This document shows positions 1 to 7,168 of a DNA stretch of 32,484 nt, piece after piece; positions within the stretch are counted from its first letter, which is position 1; each line of letters opens with the position of its first letter. The position numbers and the translations under genes are program-made. Where the stretch lies: contig CAIMHT010000007.1 in the NCBI GenBank assembly GCA_903840935.1, positions 1 through 32,484 of the forward strand, given 5' to 3'. Origin of the DNA: an uncultured Chlorobiaceae bacterium (GTDB lineage Bacteria; Bacteroidota; Chlorobiia; Chlorobiales; Chlorobiaceae). Under the pieces are notes generated by a model. The model worked only from the letters and a program-made list of their open reading frames with translations, was not told the origin of the DNA and did not search any database.

Positions 1-808
1 AAAAACGGTTCTTGCCCGAGCAATTCATAACTGGAGCCGCAGGGCAGAAAAACCATTTGGGGTGATTTCATGCCCGTCATTAAGTCAGGAGCTTCTTGAA
101 AGTGAGCTTTTCGGTCATGTCAAAGGCTCATTTACCGGGGCTGTCAGGGATAATCCGGGAAGGGTATCCTCCTGCGAAGGGGGCTCGCTGTTTCTTGATG
201 AAATCGGAGACCTTCCCCTTGCAATACAGCCCAAATTTCTTCGTTTTCTTCAGGATCGAGAGTATGAGCGGATCGGTGATTATCAGACACGCAAAGCGGA
301 TGTACGGATCATTGCTGCAACCAATATGGATCTTGAGACGGCGGTCAGGGAGGGGCGTTTTCGTGAAGACCTTTTGTACCGGTTGAATGTTATCCAGATT
401 GACTTGCCGCCCCTTGCGGGCAGACCTGATGATGTTGAGCAGCTTGCAGGGAACATGCTGAAGTTTTTTGCTTCCCAGAACCATAAAAACCTTGATGGAT
501 TTATGGAGAGTGCCCTTCTTGCACTCAGGACGTATTCCTGGCCGGGCAATGTCCGGGAGTTGCGCAATGTTGTTGAGCGTGCTGTTATTCTGAGTAAAGC
601 CAATCGAATAGGTGTGGAACTTCTACCCGAACAGATTTTCTCCAAAGCGCATCCTGTGCGTATTGGAGATCCCTTGACTCTTGATGTGATTGAAGAAAAC
701 CATATCCGCCGTATTCTTGCGTCATCAAAATCCCTTCAGGAAGCCGCAGAGCTTCTGGGTATTGATCAGGCAACCCTTTGGAGAAAGCGGAAACAATACA
801 GGATCTGA
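1..808 (+). CDS. NtrC-family sigma-54-dependent activator (3' part)
   Basis: The reading frame is open from the first base, so the gene is cut by the window edge. The window starts inside the Walker A loop (the first residues are [10 protein letters not shown]). Visible in order: the sigma-54 contact loop [15 protein letters not shown] (bases 125-142 encode GSFTGA, against the usual GAFTGA), Walker [14 protein letters not shown], the RIIAATN and [11 protein letters not shown] sensor motifs, the [16 protein letters not shown] segment, and a Fis-type helix-turn-helix at the C-terminus ([21 protein letters not shown]). Such proteins use ATP hydrolysis to open sigma-54 RNA polymerase promoters. 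The N-terminal receiver domain, if any, is outside the window. A KinB-like histidine kinase lies two genes downstream; KinB pairs with the NtrC-type regulator AlgB in Pseudomonas, so these two are probably cognate (inference). The call as an activator is certain; target genes are unknown. Confidence 0.95.
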   Translation, partial: KTVLARAIHNWSRRAEKPFGVISCPSLSQELLESELFGHVKGSFTGAVRDNPGRVSSCEGGSLFLDEIGDLPLAIQPKFLRFLQDREYERIGDYQTRKADVRIIAATNMDLETAVREGRFREDLLYRLNVIQIDLPPLAGRPDDVEQLAGNMLKFFASQNHKNLDGFMESALLALRTYSWPGNVRELRNVVERAVILSKANRIGVELLPEQIFSKAHPVRIGDPLTLDVIEENHIRRILASSKSLQEAAELLGIDQATLWRKRKQYRI

Positions 809-1034
809 CTTTTTCTTGCCGCCTTGCAAAATTCAATGCACTCTCTCTTCTACCCTTGTGTTCCGCAATATGCCCTATGGCACCCTTTCCTTATGTTTGT
901 GATTTAAAGGCAGGCTGCAACAGTTTTGTTGATCTGGATGTTGGCGTCTGTGTCTGTTTTGATCCAGTTCCTTGGGCAGAAGGAGGGCGAACAACAAGCT
1001 CTCAACAGGGGGGTTAATTTTTTGTATTACATTT
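809..1034 (+). other. Intergenic region before the KimA-like gene
   Basis: About 226 bases without a supported gene. It begins with a motif (812-831, TTTCTTGCC then GCCTTGCAAAA) that recurs with one extra T at 3052-3072. A purine-rich AAGGAGGG at about 979-986 has no good start codon at the right distance except a doubtful TTG at 972 that precedes it. No c-di-AMP (ydaO-type) riboswitch core could be recognised, and no convincing GG-N10-GC sigma-54 promoter was found by eye. Confidence 0.4.
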
Positions 1035-3029
1035 ATGACAGCGAATAAAGCATTCCGGCAGTTAAAAACATTTTTTCTTGGTGGTGCACGTGATTTCCGG
1101 GATCACAGGATTTTTCACCAACTGGCTCTGACCGCATTTCTTGCGTGGGTGGGACTTGGTTCGGACGGTCTTTCCTCCTCCTGTTATGGGCCACCGGAGG
1201 CGTTCAAGGCACTCCAGGGTCATCCTACACTTGGAATTTTTGTTGCCATAGGGACTGGTATTACCATTCTCATTATCGCATCAAGTTATTCGCATATTAT
1301 TGAACTGTTTCCATCTGGTGGTGGCGGCTATCTGGTAGCCAGTAAACTGCTCTCTCCGGAGATGGGCGTTATTTCAGGCAGTGCGCTCCTGATTGATTAT
1401 GTGCTCACCATTACCATATCGATTGCCAGCGGCGCGGATGCCATTTTCAGTTTTCTTCCTATCGGCTTGATTGGCTATAAATTGTGGTTTGCGGTATTCG
1501 GGGTTACCGCTTTACTGCTGCTGAACCTCAGGGGGATCAAGGAGGCGGTGATGCCTCTCGTTCCGGTTTTTCTGCTCTTTGTTGCTACCCACCTGATTGT
1601 GATTGTTTATGCGGTGCTCTCTCATCTTGCGGATTTTGGCAAAGTCTATCATGAAACAGGACGTGAGCTTACCAGTTCATTTCATACGATGGGGGTTTTC
1701 GGAGTGCTTTTTCTGATCATGAAGGCCTACAGTCTTGGTGCCGGTACCTTTACCGGTATTGAAGCTGTCAGCAACGGCCTTCCCGTTTTGCGGGATCCGA
1801 AAGTTGCGACGGCAAAGAAAACCATGCGCTATATGGCGATCTCTCTTTCTTTGACGGTTATGGGGCTTATGCTTGCCTACATTCTTTTTGATGTCCGCGA
1901 TATGCCTGGAAAAACTCTGAACGCAATGCTTTTTCAGCGGGTCACGGCATCATGGGGTGGGTTTTACGGTGTTGGTTTTGTCTGGGTAACGCTCTTTTCC
2001 GAAGCGGTTCTGCTCTTTATTGCTGCACAGACAGGTTTTCTGGACGGACCAAGGGTTCTTGCAAATATGGCGCTCGACAAGTGGTTGCCTGCTCGTTTTG
2101 CCATGCTGAGCGACCGGCTTGTGACGGAAAAGGGGATTCTTGTCATGGGAACTGCGGCCTTGATCATGATGCTTGCCTCAAATGGATCGGTTGATTTTCT
2201 GATTGTCCTTTACAGTATCAATGTCTTTATCACCTTTACCCTTTCACAGCTCGGAATGGTTCGGCATTGGTGGACAAAAAGGGAAACAGAAAAAAAATGG
2301 CGCAGGAAACTGCTGATTAATGGAATCGGTTTGATACTGACGACCTTTATTTTGATCTCGGTACTTGTTCTCAAGTTTGATGAAGGTGGGTGGGTGACCA
2401 TGGTGATAACAGGCCTTCTTGTTCTGGGTGCATTTATTATAAAAGCTCATTACAATAGTACCACTCAGATCCTGAAACGGCTTGATGTCATTGTTGAGGC
2501 CGCGGTGCTGACAGGATCGGATGTTCACGACAAGGAAAGCGATCGCTCTCGTCTCTTGCCGGTTTTTGATCCTAAGGCAAAAACTGCGGCTATTCTGGTG
2601 AACGGCTTTAATGGACTGGGCCTGCATACATTGTTCAGTGTTTTCCGGTTGTTCGGCGATAGTTATAAAAATTATGTTTTTGTTGAGATCGGCTCCATTG
2701 ATGCGGGGAACTTCAAGGGAGCTGATGAAATAGAGAATCTCGGCAGTTTTGTACGTAATGAAACGTCGAAATATGTGGACTACATGAACGAGCATGGGTA
2801 CTATTCCGAGGCATATTATTCCCTTGGAACCGATGTGGTTGATGAGGTCAACAAGCTTGTTCCGGCAATTACGGAAAAATTCCCCAATATTGTCTTTTTT
2901 GGTGGTCAGCTTGTTTTTATCAAAGAGTCGCTGATGGATCGCTGGCTGCACAACTATACCGTTTTTGCCATACAGAGAAATCTCTATGTGCAAGGTATTC
3001 CCTTTGTGATTTTACCGGTCAAGGTATAA
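1035..3029 (+). CDS. KimA-like APC-superfamily (potassium) transporter
   Basis: This is a protein of about 664 residues with roughly twelve hydrophobic segments followed by a soluble C-terminal tail of about 150 residues. The first helices carry GSDGLSSSCYGPPEA, FPSGGGGYLVASKLL and ALLIDYVLTITISIASGADAI. These match in order the SSDALSSVAYG, YPQGGGAYIV and DYILTVAVSVSAGTDAI segments of Bacillus subtilis KimA (YdaO), a proton-coupled potassium importer. The C-terminal tail ends in a short strand, GIPFVILPVKV, as in KimA-type regulatory tails. The ATG at 1035 is preferred because it starts just before the cytoplasmic lead-in; a TTG at 972 would add 21 poor residues. Potassium as substrate is inferred from the resemblance and from the KdpD-like sensor encoded downstream. 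An amino-acid permease of the same superfamily is the main alternative. Confidence 0.85.
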   Translation: MTANKAFRQLKTFFLGGARDFRDHRIFHQLALTAFLAWVGLGSDGLSSSCYGPPEAFKALQGHPTLGIFVAIGTGITILIIASSYSHIIELFPSGGGGYLVASKLLSPEMGVISGSALLIDYVLTITISIASGADAIFSFLPIGLIGYKLWFAVFGVTALLLLNLRGIKEAVMPLVPVFLLFVATHLIVIVYAVLSHLADFGKVYHETGRELTSSFHTMGVFGVLFLIMKAYSLGAGTFTGIEAVSNGLPVLRDPKVATAKKTMRYMAISLSLTVMGLMLAYILFDVRDMPGKTLNAMLFQRVTASWGGFYGVGFVWVTLFSEAVLLFIAAQTGFLDGPRVLANMALDKWLPARFAMLSDRLVTEKGILVMGTAALIMMLASNGSVDFLIVLYSINVFITFTLSQLGMVRHWWTKRETEKKWRRKLLINGIGLILTTFILISVLVLKFDEGGWVTMVITGLLVLGAFIIKAHYNSTTQILKRLDVIVEAAVLTGSDVHDKESDRSRLLPVFDPKAKTAAILVNGFNGLGLHTLFSVFRLFGDSYKNYVFVEIGSIDAGNFKGADEIENLGSFVRNETSKYVDYMNEHGYYSEAYYSLGTDVVDEVNKLVPAITEKFPNIVFFGGQLVFIKESLMDRWLHNYTVFAIQRNLYVQGIPFVILPVKV

Positions 3030-3057
3030 CGGCTGTTTTGCTTGGCGACGTTTCTTG

Positions 3058-3088
3058 CCTGCCTTGCAAAAATCAGGTAGGCTTTTTA
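3058..3088 (+). terminator. Rho-independent terminator after the transporter gene
   Basis: GCCTGCCT (3058-3065) pairs with AGGTAGGC (3076-3083), with one G-U pair and a 10-base loop, followed by five T (3084-3088). It lies 28 bases after the transporter stop and before the kinase start. It supports the later kinase start at 3161, because a start at 3038 would put the hairpin inside the coding region. Confidence 0.6.
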
Positions 3089-3160
3089 AACCCTCTTGTT
3101 TTTTTTATAAGAAGCAGCTTCGATACGCTGTTTGCATCCATATCTGTCAGGAAGTTGCTT

Positions 3161-4987
3161 ATGATTGGTATACGGCAAAAACTTGTTCTTGGATTCGGGG
3201 GACTGCTTCTTATTGTTGCTGCAATGGGCGTGCTTACCATCCGCCAGATTGATGCGCTTGGTGGCGCCATTGATGTTATTCTTAAACAGAACTATCGTAG
3301 CGTTATTGCCTGCCAGGAGATGACCGAATCCCTGGAGCGCATTGACAGCGGAGTGCTGATTATTTTTGCTGGTCATGACCATGAGGGCGTTCGTACATTA
3401 AGGGAGTATGAACAGGCTTTCAGAACGGCTCTGCGTGTAGAGCTTGGTAATATTACGTTGCCAGGAGAGCATGAAAAAGCCCGCAAGATTCAGATGCTTT
3501 TTGAACAATATATCGGGGTGATTGATCGTGTTTCAGATTCATCAGTTTCTGTAGCTGAAAGAGAAAGTCTTTATTTTTCAGAGCTTCAGCCTCTGTTCCG
3601 TGATATAAAACTGCTGGCGCGCCAGGTTCTCGAAATGAACCAGCAAAACATGAATGATGCAAATGATAAGGCAAGGATGATGGCTTTATCGGCACATAAT
3701 ATCATGCTTGCGGCAATTTTTGCAAGTACAATTCTTGCTCTGCTCTTCAGCTATCAGTCGCACCGATGGATTCTTATGCCTATAAAAAAGCTGATAGCGT
3801 CGGCTGAAGAGATCAGGAAGGGAAATCTTGACCTTGTACTTGATACCGCTTCCAAGGATGAAATCGGCCAGCTTTCCGGCTCTTTTAACGAAATGGCGGC
3901 AACGTTGCGCAAAATGCGCAAACGCGACAGGGAAATCCTGATCCGGACACGCAGGGCCACGCAGGAGGTTTTCAAGGTGCTGCCATCACCAATAGCGGTG
4001 CTTGATCTTGACGGATGTGTGGAAGTATCAACGGAGAGTGCCGAACAGTTTTTTCGTCTCAAGCCTGGTGTTAACGTTCGCGATCTTGGCTTTGCATGGC
4101 TGACCGAGTTGCTGCAAAGAAGCTTTCGGAAGGGTACCGTGGTGGAATCCGAAGATGGTAGCAGTTTCGTTCAGCATTTTGCCGGGAATCGGGAATATTT
4201 TTTTCAACCCGTTGCGGTACCTGTTCCTTCTGGCACAGAAAACGGTGATGTTATCGGAACAGCTCTGATTTTCAGGGATGTTACACAGCTTCATGAGCAG
4301 CTTGAACTGAAGCGCAGCGTTATTGCAACGGTCTCTCATCAATTGAGAACCCCGTTGACTTCGCTGAGGATGTCTATTCATCTTTTGCTTGAAGAGCGTA
4401 TCGGTTCCCTGAATGAACAACAGGCGGGGCTGCTCCTTGCTGCGCGTGAGGAAAGTGAGCGTCTGGTGCATATTGTGGATGATCTTCTCGATATCAACCG
4501 TATTGAGTCCGGAAAAGCTCACCTGAATATTCTGCCGGTATCTCCTGCTCTTATTGGTAAGGGCACCGAGCAGTTTCTTGTTGCAGCCCGTGATCAGGGA
4601 GTCTCGATTGTCAATACTATTGGAGAGGGATTGCCGGACGTTATGGCCGACATCGAGAGTATCCGGCATGTTTTTGCCAACCTTCTTTCAAATGCATTGC
4701 GGTTTACCTCACCTGGTGGCAAAATAACAATTAGTGCTGCTGAAGTACTTGATAGTATCAGGTTTTCTGTTGCCGACACCGGCTCAGGCATTGCACCTGA
4801 GCATCTTGAGCATCTCTTCGAACAGTTTTACCGGGTTCCAGGTCAGCAAGAGAAGAGTGGTATCGGTCTCGGGCTCTCGATTGTCAAGGAAATTGTTGAA
4901 ACTCATGGTGGAATGGCTGGCGTACAAAGTGATTCAGGCAACGGTTCGATTTTTTATTTCACTCTGCCTGTTCGAAAAAACAGATGA
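3161..4987 (+). CDS. KinB-like membrane sensor histidine kinase
   Basis: This is a 608-residue kinase of class I architecture. It has a first transmembrane helix at about 8-27, an extracytoplasmic helical sensor at about 28-178, and a second helix at about 180-198. A HAMP linker (about 205-255), a PAS domain (about 270-375, starting VLPSPIAVLDLDG) and a HisKA domain with phospho-acceptor His393 (ATVSHQLRTPLTSLR) follow. The HATPase domain has N box Asn511 (NLLSNALRF), DTGSGI at 539-544 and GIGLGLSIVKEIVETHGG. The ATG at 3161 is chosen because AGGAAG lies about 7 bases upstream and a membrane segment starts at once; an upstream TTG at 3038 crosses a terminator hairpin. Domain order matches Pseudomonas KinB, whose partner AlgB is an NtrC-type regulator like the protein encoded at 1-808. 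The signal sensed is not visible. Confidence 0.93.
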   Translation: MIGIRQKLVLGFGGLLLIVAAMGVLTIRQIDALGGAIDVILKQNYRSVIACQEMTESLERIDSGVLIIFAGHDHEGVRTLREYEQAFRTALRVELGNITLPGEHEKARKIQMLFEQYIGVIDRVSDSSVSVAERESLYFSELQPLFRDIKLLARQVLEMNQQNMNDANDKARMMALSAHNIMLAAIFASTILALLFSYQSHRWILMPIKKLIASAEEIRKGNLDLVLDTASKDEIGQLSGSFNEMAATLRKMRKRDREILIRTRRATQEVFKVLPSPIAVLDLDGCVEVSTESAEQFFRLKPGVNVRDLGFAWLTELLQRSFRKGTVVESEDGSSFVQHFAGNREYFFQPVAVPVPSGTENGDVIGTALIFRDVTQLHEQLELKRSVIATVSHQLRTPLTSLRMSIHLLLEERIGSLNEQQAGLLLAAREESERLVHIVDDLLDINRIESGKAHLNILPVSPALIGKGTEQFLVAARDQGVSIVNTIGEGLPDVMADIESIRHVFANLLSNALRFTSPGGKITISAAEVLDSIRFSVADTGSGIAPEHLEHLFEQFYRVPGQQEKSGIGLGLSIVKEIVETHGGMAGVQSDSGNGSIFYFTLPVRKNR

Positions 4988-5013
4988 GCACAAAAAACGG
5001 CAGGAGGCGATGC

Positions 5014-5106
5014 ATGAATGTGTACCATTACCTGTATCTCGGGATACTCATTTTTCTGATTCTGGCAGCGCTTGCGGCATGGGCTGGTATCGGCGTAATG
5101 AAATGA
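5014..5106 (+). CDS. 30-residue single-span membrane peptide (KdpF-like in size and position)
   Basis: This is an ATG-started ORF of 30 codons with AGGAGG six bases upstream (5002-5007), one of the best ribosome sites in this cluster. It encodes a short polar N-terminus (MNVYHY) followed by about 20 hydrophobic residues and ends in GVMK. It sits 26 bases after the kinase stop and 35 bases before the KdpD-like gene. KdpF, the 29-residue stabilising subunit of the Kdp potassium pump, has the same size and single-span topology, but residue identity is too low to call homology by eye. It may instead be a small regulator of the kinase, the KdpD-like sensor or the transporter. It is probably a real gene; the function is inferred only from context. 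Confidence 0.6.
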   Translation: MNVYHYLYLGILIFLILAALAAWAGIGVMK

Positions 5107-5141
5107 ATATCAACATCCAATTCTATTGTGGAAAGTAAGCT

Positions 5142-6818
5142 ATGGAGAGCAACAGAGCCAACAGTTTTCTGCATCTCATTCAGTGCTCACAACGAGGTAA
5201 ACTCAAGATCTATCTTGGTTACTGTGCAGGAGTGGGGAAAACCTGGCAGATGCTGCAGGAAGCACGTCGTCTTAATGACAATGGTATTGATGTCGTTGTC
5301 GGTTTTGTAGAAACCCATAAAAGCAAGGAGACTGAAACCCTTCTTTCAGAACTGGAGATTCTTCCGCGGAAAAGTCAGCTATACCTGGGGATAGAAATTA
5401 CAGAAATGGATATTGACGCAGTTCTCCAGCGTCGTCCCGCCGTTGTGTTGATCGATGAACTTGCGCATACCAATGTTCCTGGCAGCAGAAATTCACGGCG
5501 CTATGAAGATATCGAGGAAATTCTTGCTGCTGGTATTCATGTGATTTCAACATTGAATATTCAGCATATCGAAAGCCTTTATGAGACAGTAGAGCATGCA
5601 ACCGGAGTAAAGGTCAAGGAGCGGGTGCCAGACCGTATTCTTGCTTTGGCTGATCAACTCGTCAATGTCGATATGACGACCGATGATCTGCGGCAGCGTT
5701 TGAGTGAAGGGAAAGTCTATGTTCCCGGTCGGACGGAAGCTGCTCGTTCAAACTTTTTCAGGCCGGAAAACCTTGAGCAGCTTCGGGAGTTGACGTTAAG
5801 GGAACTTGCAGCACAGCTCGATTTGAAGCGGCGAAACCAGTTCAGTGATGAATCTGCTTCCAATCCGGATCAGCTTATGGTTTGCCTCAGCTCAAAAACG
5901 CGGGACTGTGAAACCATTCTGCGTTATGCATCGCGAATCGCAGGGAGACTGAACAGAAACTGGTATGCGGTCTATGTACAAACTTTCTCGTCGATCCCAA
6001 CCAATATTGATGCCAGAGTACAGCGAATACTTTCCGATACTCTTGCTCTTGCCCAGCAGCTCGGAGCCACGGTATTTACCTACAAGGGCGACGATGTGGT
6101 TAAAACCATTCTGCAGTTTGCCAGGGAGTATCGTGTTGGGCACATTATTATTGGAAATTCCGGACGAACACAGCCTTTTTGGAAGCGTATTCAGGGTCGC
6201 CAGACCATTGTTGAACAATTGATCAACCAGTGCCGGGGTATCAGCGTGATTGTGCTTGATACGAGGGAAGAAGAGGGTACTACTGCGTCAAAAAAAGCTT
6301 TTACAGACTACTTTTCAGTCATAAAAGAGGTGATTCCGACAGGAAAACCGTTACGCAATGCATGGAAAGAACAAGTAAAAAATGCACGGGTAATTTTGTG
6401 GGAGAGTGTTGTTGAAAAAGAAGATGCCATTCTCCAGCTTTTGCACGAATGCTGCATCATTGATTCCGATATTGACGAAACTATAGCACTCAACACTCTG
6501 CTTGAAAGGGAAAAACGGGGAGGTACCTTTATCGGGGAGGAGATAGCCATCCCTCATGCCCGGCTTGAAAAATTAAAAAAACCGGTTATGGTTATTGGCG
6601 TCAATAAAATTGGTATTTATGATAAGGAGTCCAGCAATAGCGTTCGTATCATGTTCATGATCCTTTCTCCGCTTTTCGATCCGAACAGTCATGTCAGACT
6701 GCTGGGTGTCGTTAGCAAAATGGCTTCAGACAGCCAGTGGTGCAGTATGATGCTTCGCTCCGGGAGCAAAAAAGAGATTCTGCGGATTATAAGGAATTGG
6801 TCCGTCCAGTCTCATTAA
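5142..6818 (+). CDS. KdpD-type sensor domain fused to USP and PTS EIIA domains, without kinase
   Basis: Residues about 15-225 are a clear KdpD sensor domain. The Walker A is GYCAGVGKT (26-34), followed by GFVETHK, the LIDELAHTNVPGSRNSRRYEDIEE segment (103-126) and STLNIQHIESL (136-146). Residues about 243-375 form a USP domain; in Staphylococcus KdpD this domain binds c-di-AMP. There is no four-helix membrane bundle and no HisKA/HATPase. Instead, residues about 400-555 resemble PTS EIIA type 2 (EIIA-Ntr) domains, with GGTFIGEEIAIPHAR placing the phospho-accepting histidine at His472. Full KdpD is about 900 residues, so the sensor half appears coupled to a phosphotransfer-type module. In E. 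coli, EIIA-Ntr (PtsN) binds KdpD in trans, which makes this fusion meaningful. It probably relays potassium, nucleotide or PTS state to the KinB-like kinase or the transporter; this is inference. Confidence 0.9.
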   Translation: MESNRANSFLHLIQCSQRGKLKIYLGYCAGVGKTWQMLQEARRLNDNGIDVVVGFVETHKSKETETLLSELEILPRKSQLYLGIEITEMDIDAVLQRRPAVVLIDELAHTNVPGSRNSRRYEDIEEILAAGIHVISTLNIQHIESLYETVEHATGVKVKERVPDRILALADQLVNVDMTTDDLRQRLSEGKVYVPGRTEAARSNFFRPENLEQLRELTLRELAAQLDLKRRNQFSDESASNPDQLMVCLSSKTRDCETILRYASRIAGRLNRNWYAVYVQTFSSIPTNIDARVQRILSDTLALAQQLGATVFTYKGDDVVKTILQFAREYRVGHIIIGNSGRTQPFWKRIQGRQTIVEQLINQCRGISVIVLDTREEEGTTASKKAFTDYFSVIKEVIPTGKPLRNAWKEQVKNARVILWESVVEKEDAILQLLHECCIIDSDIDETIALNTLLEREKRGGTFIGEEIAIPHARLEKLKKPVMVIGVNKIGIYDKESSNSVRIMFMILSPLFDPNSHVRLLGVVSKMASDSQWCSMMLRSGSKKEILRIIRNWSVQSH

Positions 6819-6986
6819 GAGTGTGTTTTTTGTTGTGTTTCTGTCCTGGATATGGATTGTTTTCTAATGGGGACTATTATTAAGGATACTTCGGGGCAAT
6901 CTACAATGTTCTGGCTTGCTTGGAACAGCAATTTTTTTATTTTGAAACAAAGATGTCTAATGATTTTTTACTTTCTGTGCTGACCC
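6819..6986 (+). other. Intergenic region upstream of the leu leader
   Basis: About 170 AT-rich bases between the KdpD-like gene and the leucine leader peptide. It must contain the leuA promoter. A TTGAAA at about 6942 could be a -35 element, but no strong -10 follows at the right spacing, so no promoter is annotated. Confidence 0.3.
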
Positions 6987-7073
6987 ATGCGTCCAACGAA
7001 CCTGAATAACCTTCTGTCTTTGCTGGCCCTGCTGCTTCTTAGCATTGTGGCCCCGGAGGTAGGTGTCTTTTAG
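6987..7073 (+). CDS. Leucine-rich leader peptide of leuA (LeuL-like)
   Basis: This 28-codon ORF (ATG 6987, TAG 7071-7073) has nine leucines, eight of them between residues 9 and 18 (LLSLLALLLL), followed by SIVA. Leu codons are CTG, CTT and TTG. It ends 35 bases before an intrinsic terminator and 95 bases before leuA. That is the arrangement of ribosome-mediated attenuation: scarce leucyl-tRNA stalls the ribosome in the leucine run and favours an antiterminator. The upstream ribosome site is weak. A hydrophobic leader could be mistaken for a signal peptide, but the stop after 28 codons and the terminator argue for a regulatory peptide. Confidence 0.7.
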   Translation: MRPTNLNNLLSLLALLLLSIVAPEVGVF

Positions 7074-7108
7074 TTCGTTTTTCAGCCAGAGTGAACATTG
7101 TTAAAGCC

Positions 7109-7137
7109 GCCACCTTCTCAGGGTAGGTGGCTTTTTT
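7109..7137 (+). terminator. Attenuator (intrinsic terminator) in the leuA leader
   Basis: GCCACCT (7109-7115) pairs perfectly with AGGTGGC (7125-7131) across a 9-base loop and is followed by six T (7132-7137). It stands between the leucine leader peptide and leuA. A competing pairing of GGAGGT (7055-7060, within the leader ORF) with ACCTTC (7112-7117) would break the terminator stem and could be the antiterminator (inference). Confidence 0.75.
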
Positions 7138-7168
7138 CGTTTAAAGGATACAAAAAGGAAAAGCATTC

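Noticed and set aside
809..1034. c-di-AMP (ydaO-type) riboswitch before the KimA-like gene
   Set aside because: The location would be logical, but the conserved core segments could not be recognised in the 226 bases.
809..1034. Sigma-54 promoter for the transporter gene
   Set aside because: Only poor GG-N10-GC matches are seen (for example near 974-989); the TGGCA and TTGC blocks are not both present.
2244..2993. Minus-strand ORF of 249 codons opposite the transporter gene
   Set aside because: It is a shadow of a well-supported transporter gene and has no domain or ribosome site.
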